A stretch of 64,000 bases of DNA from Heminiphilus faecis (lineage in GTDB: Bacteria; Bacteroidota; Bacteroidia; Bacteroidales; Muribaculaceae). The notes below the pieces were generated by a model. That model made no database searches and was not told the DNA's origin. It saw only the letters and a list, made by a program, of their open reading frames with translations. Position numbers and translations under genes: made by a program. The stretch lies in the NCBI RefSeq assembly GCF_008728965.1, contig NZ_VSMC01000006.1:1-64000 (forward strand), written 5' to 3'. Positions 34,725 through 46,516 of this stretch are shown piece by piece; position 1 is the first letter of the stretch; the number at the start of each line of letters is the position of its first letter.

Positions 34725-36254
34725 TTATTTAGTCAATACTTCAATAATGGGGAGGAAGGAATCGTGCAACATGTCGTTGATCCAGCCGGGGAAACATCCG
34801 ATACCGGCAACACATACAATGAGCGTAACAGTGGCAAGACGCTCCCACCACTTGGCATCGGTAAGTGTAAGATGATGCTCATCATATACGGGACCGTAGA
34901 GCAGTTTGCCCACAACACGGAGAATGTATACAGCCGTGATGACAATCGAGCAGCATGCAGCGATAGTGAATGCACGGTGGAAGAGATCAGTGTGCTGGAA
35001 TGAACCGACAAATATGGTCATTTCCGCAACAAAACCGCTAAGACCGGGCAGACCGAGCGAAGCCATACCTGCAATCACATAACATACAGCCAAGAAAGGC
35101 ATAATCTTCATAAGACCGCCCATCATACGAATGTCGCGGGTGTGGGTGCGGCCGTAAATCATACCGATAAGGGCAAAGAACAGTGCCGTCATGAGGCCGT
35201 GGGAGAGCATCTGCATAACCGCACCGGTCATGGCAGTGGTGTTGAGCATCAATATGGCGAAGAGCACAAGTCCGCAGTGGCTGACCGAAGAGTAAGCGTT
35301 GATGTACTTGAGGTCGTTCTGCACACATGCGCTGAAAGCTCCGTATACGACCGATATACCTGTAAGGATAAGGAATATCCAAGCGAGTTCATTGGCAGCG
35401 AAAGGCATCAGATAGATAGCCACGCGGAAACATCCGTAACCTCCTAACTTCATAAGCACTCCGGCATGCAGCATGGACACTGCGGTAGGCGCCGAGGCAT
35501 GACCGTCAGGACTCCAAGTATGGAACGGGAACATAGCGCCAAGTACTCCGAAACCGACAAATGTCATCGGGAACAGGAAGTACTGCCAATTATGGTCAAT
35601 GGCGTCGTTAGCCGATATCTCAAGCAGGTTCATGGTCAACTGACCGCCTTCGGGAGCCGAGTGATAATAGATGCCGAGTATGCCGAGCAACAGGAATGCC
35701 GATCCACCCATAAGCATAAGTGTCAGCTTCATCGCCGAATACTCCTTGCGGCCGGTACCCCAGAGTCCGATAAGCAGATACATAGGTATAAGCGCCACTT
35801 CATAGAACATGAACATGGTGAACAGGTCAATGGAGATGAAGAAGCCGAACACACCGGTTGAAAGCAGGATAAGCCACAGGAAGAAATCCTTGGGCAGGGG
35901 CTCGATTTTCCACGAAGCGAACGTACCTGCAAAAACGATTATGGCAGAGAGAAGCAACATGGCTACCGAAATACCGTCAACACCTACCGCCAGATGGATA
36001 TTAAGCGGTTCAAACCACATCCAAGAACCGGTATAAAGCATTATGGCATCAGCACCGGCAGCACGCAAATGCAAAAAGTCAAACACCAAGTATACGGACA
36101 AGGCCACAAGTGCCGTAGATCCGACAACTGCAACGGTGCGTATCTGGTTCATATTCCTGCAGAGGAACAGACACCCGAGCATCACCAGCGGGATGACTAC
36201 AAAATATATAAGAATATTAGAGAATATCATAATTACTATATTGAGTTGCACCAT
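34725..36254 (-). CDS. nuoM: NADH-quinone oxidoreductase subunit M
   Basis: Antiporter-like subunit of complex I, 509 residues. Visible family motifs: FYEVALIPMYLLIGLWG, the HTWSPDGHASAPTAVSMLHA segment and YSSVSHCGLVLFA, with LGLPGLSGFVAEM near the C-terminal end. It contributes one of the proton paths. It starts 6 bp after nuoL. A second ATG eight codons in (MIFSNILI) is an alternative start. Confidence 0.95.
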   Translation of the reverse strand: MVQLNIVIMIFSNILIYFVVIPLVMLGCLFLCRNMNQIRTVAVVGSTALVALSVYLVFDFLHLRAAGADAIMLYTGSWMWFEPLNIHLAVGVDGISVAMLLLSAIIVFAGTFASWKIEPLPKDFFLWLILLSTGVFGFFISIDLFTMFMFYEVALIPMYLLIGLWGTGRKEYSAMKLTLMLMGGSAFLLLGILGIYYHSAPEGGQLTMNLLEISANDAIDHNWQYFLFPMTFVGFGVLGAMFPFHTWSPDGHASAPTAVSMLHAGVLMKLGGYGCFRVAIYLMPFAANELAWIFLILTGISVVYGAFSACVQNDLKYINAYSSVSHCGLVLFAILMLNTTAMTGAVMQMLSHGLMTALFFALIGMIYGRTHTRDIRMMGGLMKIMPFLAVCYVIAGMASLGLPGLSGFVAEMTIFVGSFQHTDLFHRAFTIAACCSIVITAVYILRVVGKLLYGPVYDEHHLTLTDAKWWERLATVTLIVCVAGIGCFPGWINDMLHDSFLPIIEVLTK

Positions 36255-36260
36255 TAAACA

Positions 36261-38303
36261 TTACAAAAGACATATCCAGACAACAGTGGCCATGAGAAGG
36301 GCACCGACAAGATATAGCCATACATAGAACTGTACATTGCCCGACTGCAGGCCCTTGATAGCGAGCGAAGCACGCTGTGTAACGGCTGCAAACATGTCCA
36401 TCGTGCCGTCAATGATGTGACGGTCAAACCATGCTATAGGCTTGCATATACGGTCGAAGATGATGTTTCTGGTGATGAACAGATAAAGTTCGTCCCAATA
36501 GAAACGATGGTAGCACCAGCGCCACAATGCGGGCAAAGCGGCTTTCATACGGGCGGGAGCGGGATTTTCTTTTTTATACATGACGGTAGCTATCAGTATA
36601 GCGACAACAGCTACTGCAAGGCTTACAGCCGCAACCGACCAGTTGAGGTGCTCAAGATTGGTAAAGAACGACATGCTGTCAAACATGGGGTGACCATTCC
36701 AAGTAACAAGGTTGCCGAACGGAACGAAACCGGCCACACACGACACAGCGGCGAGGAAAACCAAAGGTACGGTCATAGTCCAAGCCTGATCATGGGGAGC
36801 ATGATGACCTTCAGGTATCTTATGCTCTTTCCACCAGAATATGAGATAATACAGACGGAACATGTAGAACGCGGTAAGACCGGCTACAAACGACATCCAT
36901 ATATACCATAACATCGAATTACCGAAACATGCGGTCAAAATCTCATCTTTAGAGAAGAAACCTGCAAACGGTATGATACCGGCAATGGCAAGACATCCGA
37001 TAAGGAACGTGATGTGGGTCACAGGCATATACTTGCGCAAGCCGTGCATGGCAGTATAGTCATTGGACCCGATCGCGTGGATGAGAGCACCTGCACAGAG
37101 GAAGAGAAGCGCCTTGAACATAGCGTGAGTGAACAGGTGGAACATGCCGGCCATATAACCTACCCCATGATGAAATTCAGGACGGGCAACACCCAGCGAA
37201 ACCATCATGAATGCAATCTGCGATATGGTGGAGAAAGCGAGCACGCGCTTGATATCGATCTGTACACATGCAACCATGGCTGCATACAGAGCCGTAAGAG
37301 CGCCCACGATAACGATTATCTCCAGAGCTGCAGTCTCCATAAGATACAACGGGAACAGACGTGCCACGAGGTAAACACCGGCTACGACCATAGTAGCGGC
37401 GTGGATGAGCGCAGACACCGGTGTAGGACCTTCCATAGCGTCGGGCAACCATATGTGCAACGGCAGCATAGCCGACTTACCCATACCTCCCATGAAGATG
37501 AGCACAAGCGCCCATGTGAGCACCGATGCTCCAAGGAATGTGGGAGCAGGAGAGTTGAGGAAGGTATTCTTAACCGCCTCGGCGGTAGAAAGGTCTATCT
37601 GGAAGACGTTGGCAGCACCTGCTACTGCAGAAGAGGTAAGCGAGGTGAAATCGAAGTTAAAGTTGCCGTATTTGGCACCATAGAAAGAAAGAGCCAGAAT
37701 ACCGAGCAAGAAGCCGAGGTCGGCAAAACGGGTGACGATAAACGCTTTCTTACAAGCGGCGACAGCCGAGGGCTTAACATAGTAAAAGCCGATGAGCAGG
37801 AATGAAGAGGCACCCACAAGCTCCCAGAATATATACATCTGGAAAATGTTAGTAGCCACTACAAGACCGAGCATCGAGAAGCTGAAGAGCGACAGGAAAG
37901 CATAGAAGCGCTGGAATCCGGTCTCCCACACGCCATGATGGTCGCGCATGTATCCGTTGCTGTAAAGATGCACCATAAACGACACTGTCGTAATGACGAC
38001 AAGAAGGAGCGCCGAAATAGGATCAAGAAGGAAACCGAGACGAATGACAAGTTTGTCGGTAAACTGCAACCAGTCGTAATTGAACAATACGACCTGAAGA
38101 CGTTCGCCGGCCTCGTTTATAAACTCAGGGCTTCCCGAGAAGAAATAAGTGAGGGCTACAGTATAAGCCAACACCATTGTGACTCCCATACCCAATGTAC
38201 CGAGAATTCCGGCCACCTTATGGGGCATGTACTTACCGAACAGCCCGAGGATGAGGAACATGCACAATGGTATGCAAAGTATGAAGATTGACATCATTTC
38301 CAT
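36261..38303 (-). CDS. nuoL: NADH-quinone oxidoreductase subunit L
   Basis: Largest antiporter-like subunit of complex I, 680 residues. Motifs include FWELVGASSFLLIGFYY, MGKSAMLPLHIWLPDAMEGP and HAATMVVAGVYLVAR, followed by FSTISQIAFMM. The C-terminal long lateral helix with its final transmembrane anchor (YVWLYLVGALLMATVVWICL) is present. It starts 5 bp after nuoK. Confidence 0.95.
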   Translation of the reverse strand: MEMMSIFILCIPLCMFLILGLFGKYMPHKVAGILGTLGMGVTMVLAYTVALTYFFSGSPEFINEAGERLQVVLFNYDWLQFTDKLVIRLGFLLDPISALLLVVITTVSFMVHLYSNGYMRDHHGVWETGFQRFYAFLSLFSFSMLGLVVATNIFQMYIFWELVGASSFLLIGFYYVKPSAVAACKKAFIVTRFADLGFLLGILALSFYGAKYGNFNFDFTSLTSSAVAGAANVFQIDLSTAEAVKNTFLNSPAPTFLGASVLTWALVLIFMGGMGKSAMLPLHIWLPDAMEGPTPVSALIHAATMVVAGVYLVARLFPLYLMETAALEIIVIVGALTALYAAMVACVQIDIKRVLAFSTISQIAFMMVSLGVARPEFHHGVGYMAGMFHLFTHAMFKALLFLCAGALIHAIGSNDYTAMHGLRKYMPVTHITFLIGCLAIAGIIPFAGFFSKDEILTACFGNSMLWYIWMSFVAGLTAFYMFRLYYLIFWWKEHKIPEGHHAPHDQAWTMTVPLVFLAAVSCVAGFVPFGNLVTWNGHPMFDSMSFFTNLEHLNWSVAAVSLAVAVVAILIATVMYKKENPAPARMKAALPALWRWCYHRFYWDELYLFITRNIIFDRICKPIAWFDRHIIDGTMDMFAAVTQRASLAIKGLQSGNVQFYVWLYLVGALLMATVVWICLL

Positions 38304-38308
38304 AGCGG

Positions 38309-38623
38309 TTAAAATTTCATTTTAGTAAGGTCACGGACATCTATATTCTTGGCCACTCTGAAAATGTTTACTATAATGGCAATGGCAAGAGCGGTCTCAG
38401 CGGCCGCAATGGCGATAGCAAACAGAGTAAACATCATGCCTTCAAGCTGTCCGGGGAACAAAAAACGGTTAAACACCACAAAATTGATATCGACCGCGTT
38501 CAGCATAAGCTCAAGCGATATAAGTATCGCTATCATGTTTTTACGGGTAATAAAACCGTATACACCGCAGCAGAACATTATCATGCTGGGTATTATGTAT
38601 AGCATCACAGGTAGTTTATCCAT
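38309..38623 (-). CDS. nuoK: NADH-quinone oxidoreductase subunit K
   Basis: Small membrane subunit of 104 residues with three helices. The conserved Glu in ISLELMLNAVDINFVVF and another acidic residue, in AAAETALAIAI, are visible. The ATG at 38623 (MDKLPVML) is chosen because it gives the normal NuoK length and lies 7 bp after the nuoJ stop. The open frame extending to 38686 would overlap nuoJ. Confidence 0.95.
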   Translation of the reverse strand: MDKLPVMLYIIPSMIMFCCGVYGFITRKNMIAILISLELMLNAVDINFVVFNRFLFPGQLEGMMFTLFAIAIAAAETALAIAIIVNIFRVAKNIDVRDLTKMKF

Positions 38624-38630
38624 AACACTA

Positions 38631-39149
38631 TTAACGTTTACGGGCGACAACAACGCCTCCGATGATACATGCCAACAATAACACACTCACAGCTTCAAAA
38701 GGCAGCAGATACTGATACTTTTCGGTTCCGAGCAAAATCTCGCCAAGACGGTTCATCGTCATATCGAGAGTGAACGGAGCGCTGAAAGTAGTCCAGAACT
38801 CAGGACGGCTCACAAGCGCATAACCCAGTACAACAAGCGACATCAGGGCTGCGATGAGTCCGACTACGCGTTTTTTTGAAGCAAGTCTCGCACTGCTGTC
38901 ACCCGGCTTGCTTGTAAGCAAGATCGAGAATACGAACAACACGACAATACCGCCCGCATAGACAGCGATCTGGACCGCACCGAGAAACTCATAATCGAGT
39001 TTGAAGTACAGTCCCGCCGTTGCGAATAGCACAAACAACAAATAAGTTGCGGCACGCAGAATGCGTCGTGTGGTGACAGTGAGTATCGAGAAGACAATAA
39101 TCGCAGCTACGATTATTCCGTACATAACAATACTTCCGACTGATTCCAT
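38631..39149 (-). CDS. nuoJ: NADH-quinone oxidoreductase subunit J
   Basis: Membrane subunit of complex I, 172 residues, five helices. The hallmark GAVQIAVYAGGIVVLFVFSI with its conserved Tyr and pi-bulge region is visible. It starts 11 bp after nuoI. Confidence 0.95.
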   Translation of the reverse strand: MESVGSIVMYGIIVAAIIVFSILTVTTRRILRAATYLLFVLFATAGLYFKLDYEFLGAVQIAVYAGGIVVLFVFSILLTSKPGDSSARLASKKRVVGLIAALMSLVVLGYALVSRPEFWTTFSAPFTLDMTMNRLGEILLGTEKYQYLLPFEAVSVLLLACIIGGVVVARKR

Positions 39150-39160
39150 ATTATGTTAAT

Positions 39161-39703
39161 TTATTTTTCTTTTTCTGATTGGTTATCGACCGGCTTAATC
39201 TCGGCGGCGGGTTTCGGAGCCGCAGGTTTAGGCGCAGGGTCATCGTCCCTCTCGGGGAGATAATTGAGTTGCTCAACAAGCATGGACCGGGTAAACACCG
39301 CCTGCTCGAAATCGTTGGAAAACTCTATAGCGTCCTGCGGACAGGTAGTAACACACAATTCGCAGAATGTACAACTTCCGAGGTCATACATATATTTGTC
39401 CAACTTACGTTTTTTCTTTCCGTCGGGAAGCTCCACCATCTTCGTGGTGATGCTTATGGTACCGTTAGGACAATTGCGCTGGCAGATGCCGCAAGCTATA
39501 CAACGGTTACGCCCCTCTTCATCATAAATAAACTGAAGTTTGGCACGAAAGCGGGGGGCCGCATACTGAATAGTGTCACGATGATCGGGATACTCCTCGG
39601 TAACTTTCGGAGTAAAGAATTCCTTTCCGGTGACACCCATACCTTTCAGAAGGCTAACAACCCCCGTACCCAGTGATGAAAAATAATCTTTTACACTGCC
39701 CAT
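39161..39703 (-). CDS. nuoI: NADH-quinone oxidoreductase subunit I
   Basis: Peripheral-arm iron-sulfur subunit, 180 residues. Two [4Fe-4S] motifs, CIACGICQRNCP and CTFCELCVTTCP, form clusters N6a/N6b leading electrons to NuoB. The tail is Pro/Ala/Lys-rich. It is the first nuo gene after the inserted ATP synthase block and lies 55 bp past the atpG stop. That gap shows no TAnnTTTG element and no hairpin, so nuoI-N depend on read-through from upstream. Confidence 0.95.
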   Translation of the reverse strand: MGSVKDYFSSLGTGVVSLLKGMGVTGKEFFTPKVTEEYPDHRDTIQYAAPRFRAKLQFIYDEEGRNRCIACGICQRNCPNGTISITTKMVELPDGKKKRKLDKYMYDLGSCTFCELCVTTCPQDAIEFSNDFEQAVFTRSMLVEQLNYLPERDDDPAPKPAAPKPAAEIKPVDNQSEKEK

Positions 39704-39758
39704 AGATATGATTGGTCTTTATAATTTTTTGTTATTTACTTTTTCCATTCAATTACTT

Positions 39759-40640
39759 TCACTTCACCTGACCGCCCAGTATGTCAAGCAACTCCGATGT
39801 GATGGCCTGCTGTCGCAGCTTATTGTATTCAAGCTGCAACTGGTCAAGGAGCTTCTTGGCGTTGTCATTGGCGCTTTGCATGGCCATAACACGGGCGGCC
39901 TGTTCCGACGCCTGATTCTCTGTAAATGTCTCCTGCATGACAGCGAGCACAAACAGAGGAAGGACAGAGTTGAATATCGTATTTGGGTCGGGTTCAAATA
40001 TATAAGGGCGACACTGCACCTCGACCGCATTGTCAGTCAGAGTCTCCTGCACTACCGGCAGCACCTGCTCGGAGTGCAATACTTGACGACTCACGCTCTT
40101 ATAGCTCATATACAGAATGTCAAGCCGGTCTATGTCACCGTCAAGAAATCTCTTCTGCATGGCAAATGTAAAATCGCGCACGGCATCGGCCTGACTCTTT
40201 GAGTCGACACCTTCCGGCCTAACGACCTTGATATGTGCATCGGCAATCTTCGACACAGCCTTGTGCATCTTCACGCCTATAGTGTAGATGACAAAATCAA
40301 TACCGGCTCCGTACTTCTCGCGATAACAATGTAGAGTCTGCAAAAGCCCCTTGAATATGTTTATATTGTAGGCACCGCAAAGGCCGTCGTCAGAGCCGAA
40401 CACGACGATACCGATACGCTTCACCTCACGGCTTTCAATCAGCGGCGACGAAAACTCGGCGTCGGCTGAAAGCAAGTTGCCCATGACAGTCTGTATCTGT
40501 CCACGGAACGGGAGAAGACGCTTCAGAGTCTGCTCGGCTTTGTGCATCTTGGCCGAAGATATCATCTTCATGGCGCCGGTAATCTTCTCGGAAGATCTTA
40601 CCGAACCGATGCGGCCTTTTAATTCGCGTAATGTTGCCAT
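39759..40640 (-). CDS. atpG: ATP synthase F1 subunit gamma
   Basis: Central rotor shaft of the F1 ATPase, 293 residues. The N-terminal MATLRELKGRIGSVRSSEKITGAMKMISSAKM helix (shown in part by RIGSVRSSEKITGAMKM) and the C-terminal NDNAKKLLDQLQLEYNKLRQ helix form the coiled-coil that turns in the alpha3beta3 ring. It starts 13 bp after atpA and is the last atp gene. Confidence 0.95.
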   Translation of the reverse strand: MATLRELKGRIGSVRSSEKITGAMKMISSAKMHKAEQTLKRLLPFRGQIQTVMGNLLSADAEFSSPLIESREVKRIGIVVFGSDDGLCGAYNINIFKGLLQTLHCYREKYGAGIDFVIYTIGVKMHKAVSKIADAHIKVVRPEGVDSKSQADAVRDFTFAMQKRFLDGDIDRLDILYMSYKSVSRQVLHSEQVLPVVQETLTDNAVEVQCRPYIFEPDPNTIFNSVLPLFVLAVMQETFTENQASEQAARVMAMQSANDNAKKLLDQLQLEYNKLRQQAITSELLDILGGQVK

Positions 40641-40653
40641 TTAAAATTCGGTT

Positions 40654-42228
40654 TTATTTATATCGGCTTACAATCTCTGCCGCGCTCTCGGTTAGCTTAT
40701 CCACAACATCGTCGGTAAGCTGACCGCTCTTTATGACGTCGAGCACCTCGGCCTGATATTTGGCATGCAGCAACTGCAAGAAGAGTTTCTCAAATTCAGC
40801 GACCTTGTCGAGCGGCACTTTTTCAAGCAATCCTTTGGTACCGCAAAATATCACAGCTACCTCCTCCTCCACGGCCATCGGTGTGTACTGGGGCTGAATA
40901 AGCAACTGCTCGTTTTTGCGTCCTTTGTCAATCACACGGGCCGTCACGGGGTCAATGTCACCGCCAAACTTGGTAAACGACTCAAGCTCGCGGAACTGGG
41001 CCTGATCTATTTTCAATGTACCGGCCACTTTCTTCATAGACTTGATCTGCGCGTTACCTCCTACACGCGACACCGATATACCCACATTGATGGCGGGACG
41101 TATACCGCGGTTAAACAACGCAGTCTCAAGGAATATCTGACCGTCAGTGATTGAAATAACGTTAGTGGGGATATAAGCCGATACGTCGCCGGCCTGAGTC
41201 TCGATGATAGGCAGCGCCGTAAGCGAACCTCCACCTTTGACCTTGTCTTTGAGTACAGCGGGCAGGTCGTTCATCGAAGATGCCACTTCCTGATTGTCGA
41301 TAATCTTGGCGGCACGCTCGAGAAGACGCGAATGCAGATAGAATATGTCGCCGGGGTAAGCCTCACGGCCCGAAGGACGCTTCAGAATAAGCGAAATCTC
41401 ACGATAGGACACAGCCTGCTTTGACAGGTCATCGTAAACGATGAGGGCGTCACGGCCGGTATCGCGGAAATATTCACCTATAGCCACACCGGCAAACGGA
41501 GAATAATAACGCATGGCGGCCGAGTCGGAAGCATTGGCAGCGACCACTACCGTGTAAGGCAAGGCCCCGTTCTCACGCAGGGTCTGCACGATGGCAGCGA
41601 CCGACGACGCTTTCTGTCCGATAGCCACATATATACAATATACAGGCTTGCCGTCTTCGTAGTTTTTACGTTGATTGATTATGGTATCGATGGCAATCGC
41701 GGTCTTACCGATCTGACGGTCACCGATTATAAGCTCACGCTGACCGCGTCCTATAGGCACCATTGCATCAATGGCCTTGATACCGGTCTGCAGAGGCTGG
41801 TTAACAGGCTGACGGAATATGACGCCGGGCGCCTTGCGCTCGAGCGGCATACGATAAAGTTCACCCGATATTGGGCCGGCTCCGTCGATAGGTTCACCCA
41901 ACACATTGATTACACGCCCCAAGAGACCTTCACCGGCTGGGATCGAGGCAATCTCCCCCGTACGTCGCACGGTCATATTTTCAGTCACGCGGTCAATGTT
42001 GTTAAGCAAGATCACGCCGACGTTGCTCTCCTCAAGGTTCATGGCAACGCCCTTGACGCCATTTTCAAACTCAACAAGCTCGTTGGCGCGTACATTCTCA
42101 AGGCCATATACATGGGCAACACCGTCACCCACTTCAAGGACCGTACCCACCTCTTGAAACGACACTTTGTTATTGACGTTTTCGAGTTGTTGCTTTAATA
42201 CTTCCGATATTTCGCTTGGGTTAATCAT
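40654..42228 (-). CDS. atpA: ATP synthase F1 subunit alpha
   Basis: Non-catalytic nucleotide-binding subunit of F1, 524 residues. Walker A is [11 protein letters not shown], and the arginine-finger region reads [18 protein letters not shown]-terminal beta-barrel, central and C-terminal helical domains are all present. It begins 9 bp after atpH. Length is normal. Confidence 0.96.
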   Translation of the reverse strand: MINPSEISEVLKQQLENVNNKVSFQEVGTVLEVGDGVAHVYGLENVRANELVEFENGVKGVAMNLEESNVGVILLNNIDRVTENMTVRRTGEIASIPAGEGLLGRVINVLGEPIDGAGPISGELYRMPLERKAPGVIFRQPVNQPLQTGIKAIDAMVPIGRGQRELIIGDRQIGKTAIAIDTIINQRKNYEDGKPVYCIYVAIGQKASSVAAIVQTLRENGALPYTVVVAANASDSAAMRYYSPFAGVAIGEYFRDTGRDALIVYDDLSKQAVSYREISLILKRPSGREAYPGDIFYLHSRLLERAAKIIDNQEVASSMNDLPAVLKDKVKGGGSLTALPIIETQAGDVSAYIPTNVISITDGQIFLETALFNRGIRPAINVGISVSRVGGNAQIKSMKKVAGTLKIDQAQFRELESFTKFGGDIDPVTARVIDKGRKNEQLLIQPQYTPMAVEEEVAVIFCGTKGLLEKVPLDKVAEFEKLFLQLLHAKYQAEVLDVIKSGQLTDDVVDKLTESAAEIVSRYK

Positions 42229-42237
42229 TACTTTGTG

Positions 42238-42789
42238 TTAGTTGCTTAAAAGTTTAAGACGCAATTGTTTTAATTCGTTACTTACCGAGGCGTCCAGACG
42301 CTCCGAATTGATGTTGATGACGAATCCGCCTATAAGTTCCGGATCGATCGACTGAGAGAACTCCATCGATGCACCGCCAAGATGCTTTTCGACCAACCTG
42401 CGCAAACGGTCCACTTCTTCATCGGGCAGCTCTGCAGCGGTCACGACATTAACGAGATAGATATTGTTGGCTTTGCGATACAGGCTGAGATAAGCCAAGG
42501 CTATATCACGCATGAAGTCTATGCGGCAGTTATCGTGAAGCAACCGTAAAAAATCGGCATAACAACGGTCTGTAGCCGCATCGGTTCCGGCTGCCGTAGT
42601 CAACAGACGGGTTTTGTCGTCAGTGGCTATATAGGGATTAACCATAACCTCCTGCAACCTCGGTTGGGCGGCAAAAGCCGCCGTGACACTTTTCATAAGC
42701 CCGTACATCCTTTCAGCGTCGCCCTTTTCAAGGGCAAACTTATACAGAGCCTTGGCATACCGATTCGGGATAAGACCTTGATCCATCAT
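42238..42789 (-). CDS. atpH: ATP synthase F1 subunit delta
   Basis: Peripheral stalk subunit (OSCP-like), 183 residues. An N-terminal helical bundle (IPNRYAKALYKFALEKGDAE) precedes a C-terminal domain with IDPELIGGFVININSERLDAS. It starts 3 bp after atpF. Confidence 0.93.
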   Translation of the reverse strand: MMDQGLIPNRYAKALYKFALEKGDAERMYGLMKSVTAAFAAQPRLQEVMVNPYIATDDKTRLLTTAAGTDAATDRCYADFLRLLHDNCRIDFMRDIALAYLSLYRKANNIYLVNVVTAAELPDEEVDRLRRLVEKHLGGASMEFSQSIDPELIGGFVININSERLDASVSNELKQLRLKLLSN

Positions 42790-42792
42790 GCA

Positions 42793-43290
42793 TTAATTTT
42801 TGTTTTCGATTTCGTCCAACAGTGAATTCACCAATTGGGACTGAGCCTTCTCGTCGGCCATCTGCTTGCGCACCACCTTGGTAGCGATGTCCAAAGCAAA
42901 CGCGCTTACTTCATCGCGGAAACGCAATTCGGCTTCCTTGCGCGCCTGCTCTATAGCCACTTGCGCGGCCTCCATCTGCTTCTTGGCCTCTTTCTGAGCC
43001 TCACCGCGTGCTTCCTCGATGATCTGAGTCTTCATACGGTCGGCATCGCGAAGCATATCGGCTTGCTGTTTGCGAGCTTCTTCAATATATTTTTCGGCCT
43101 CTTCACGGGCATGATCAAGCTGCTCTTTGGCATTTTGAGCGTACTCCACACCCTTATCGATGAGGTCGGCACGGCCTTCTATCATCTTCATAATCGCAGG
43201 CCATCCCCACTTGGCAAGCACCAAGAATAAGACAGCAAACGACACGAACATCCAAAAGATCAAGCCAAATTCAGGCGTGAAAAGTTCCAT
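42793..43290 (-). CDS. atpF: ATP synthase Fo subunit b
   Basis: Peripheral stalk subunit, 165 residues. One N-terminal transmembrane helix (FGLIFWMFVSFAVLFLVLA) is followed by a long charged Ala/Glu/Lys/Arg-rich helix that dimerises. It starts 12 bp after atpE. Confidence 0.95.
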   Translation of the reverse strand: MELFTPEFGLIFWMFVSFAVLFLVLAKWGWPAIMKMIEGRADLIDKGVEYAQNAKEQLDHAREEAEKYIEEARKQQADMLRDADRMKTQIIEEARGEAQKEAKKQMEAAQVAIEQARKEAELRFRDEVSAFALDIATKVVRKQMADEKAQSQLVNSLLDEIENKN

Positions 43291-43302
43291 GAGCGCTTAC
43301 TT

Positions 43303-43560
<258 letters not shown>

Positions 43561-43585
43561 TTAAGAGTTTGTATTATAATTTATT

Positions 43586-44713
43586 TTATTGTTCATGTTT
43601 TACAGTCTGGGCTTCGTGAGCCGGTTCATGTTCTTTATGACCCGATTCTTGCGACAACGATATAAACAATGTCGACAGCATGGTGAACACGTAAGCCTGT
43701 ATGAAACTCACAAGCACATCAATCAGCAGCATAAATATCGAGAACAGGACCGACACCACGGTAGTGGCTCCGGCAGCAGCCGCTCCAAACGCGCCGAGGA
43801 TAAAGATGAGCAGAGTAAGCACGATAACTATTATGTGGCCGCCCATCATGTTGGCAAACAGACGCACTGTAAGCGCCGCCGGCTTCGTAAACATACCGAA
43901 CACCTCAATAAGCGGCATGATAGGTAGAGGGAACTTCAGCCACCAAGGCACATCGGGCCAAAATACTTCTTTCCAATAGTGCTTTGTACCGAATATATTG
44001 ACCACCAGAAAGGTTATCAATGACAAGACCAATGTCACGGCAATGTTACCGGTAAGATTGGCACCGCCGGGGAATATGACAATAAGCCCGAGCAGGTTCA
44101 TTACCAGTATAAAGAAGAACACCGTAAGAAGGTAGGGTGCGAACTTTGGCGCTTTAACTCCGAGAGCAGGCTTGATAACGCCGTCATATACGAAAACGAT
44201 AATAGCCTCTATTGCACCCTTGAAGCGCCGCGGCGCCTTATAACCGGCCTTGGCATACCAACGTGCCACAGAGAGCACCAGCCATATGACAATTATCACC
44301 GATATGAAAATCGCAAGGACATTTTTTGTTATGGAGAGGTCAAAAGGACGATACTCCTCCATAACCGTCTTGCCGTCGACCGTCACCGGGCGCATGCCGA
44401 CAATCTTGTTATGCCACTTGCTCTCTTTGCCGCCAAGCATGAAACCGTCATAGGTCTCGCCATGCTGAATACGCGACGAACTGAAACAATGCCACTTACC
44501 CTCATAATCACGTACGATAACCGGCAGCGGTATACGCACATGATGATTGAACGGCACTTCCCAGCCGTAACCGTCGCCAAGATGCTCGAAGATTATCTGT
44601 TTAGGGTTGATTTTCTCACCCTCGGCATCTCCGGCAGGTTGCGACGCAGGGACGTGAACCGGGTATAATACCGCGGCACACACGACAGCCAGCAAGAGTA
44701 AAAGTCGTTTCAT
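43586..44713 (-). CDS. atpB: ATP synthase Fo subunit a, with N-terminal extension
   Basis: Stator half-channel subunit, 375 residues. It carries a signal-like N-terminus (LLLLLAVVCAAVLYPVHVPA) and about 100 extra residues before the first core helix. I recall such extensions in Bacteroidetes AtpB. The core has the essential Arg in LTVRLFANMMGGH and the C-terminal QAYVFTMLSTLF helix. A His/Glu-rich tail follows. The ATG at 44713 is chosen: it lies 1 bp after the atpC TGA and opens the signal-like sequence; the longer reading to 44752 would overlap atpC. Confidence 0.92.
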   Translation of the reverse strand: MKRLLLLLAVVCAAVLYPVHVPASQPAGDAEGEKINPKQIIFEHLGDGYGWEVPFNHHVRIPLPVIVRDYEGKWHCFSSSRIQHGETYDGFMLGGKESKWHNKIVGMRPVTVDGKTVMEEYRPFDLSITKNVLAIFISVIIVIWLVLSVARWYAKAGYKAPRRFKGAIEAIIVFVYDGVIKPALGVKAPKFAPYLLTVFFFILVMNLLGLIVIFPGGANLTGNIAVTLVLSLITFLVVNIFGTKHYWKEVFWPDVPWWLKFPLPIMPLIEVFGMFTKPAALTVRLFANMMGGHIIVIVLTLLIFILGAFGAAAAGATTVVSVLFSIFMLLIDVLVSFIQAYVFTMLSTLFISLSQESGHKEHEPAHEAQTVKHEQ

Positions 44714-44714
44714 A

Positions 44715-44948
44715 TCAATATATACACACTGATACCACATCGTTATCGACATCGACTATGCCGCCAGCAACTTCTATAGCCCCCTGACGCCCATCCGCTT
44801 CATACGCCACCTCACCTTTTACGAGGGTGGATATGAGCGATGCGTGATGAGGGAGCACCATAAAAGTGCCTTCGGCTCCGGGAAGAGTGACTTTATCAAC
44901 CTCTCCCTGAAATAAGATGTCATAGGCCGATATAACTTTGAGTATCAT
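44715..44948 (-). CDS. atpC: ATP synthase F1 subunit epsilon, short form
   Basis: Epsilon subunit of 77 residues. The N-terminal beta-sandwich is complete (DKVTLPGAEGTFMVLPHHA, IEVAGGIVDVDNDVVSV), but the C-terminal two-helix domain that inhibits ATP hydrolysis in many bacteria is absent. Short epsilons occur in Bacteroidetes. Hydrolysis control must therefore use another mechanism or be absent. It starts 15 bp after atpD. Confidence 0.92.
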   Translation of the reverse strand: MILKVISAYDILFQGEVDKVTLPGAEGTFMVLPHHASLISTLVKGEVAYEADGRQGAIEVAGGIVDVDNDVVSVCIY

Positions 44949-44963
44949 AATCCTACAATTTTA

Positions 44964-46478
<1,515 letters not shown>

Positions 46479-46516
46479 TCAGAGTTTTATATTGTATTCT
46501 ATTTTAAATCACCGCA

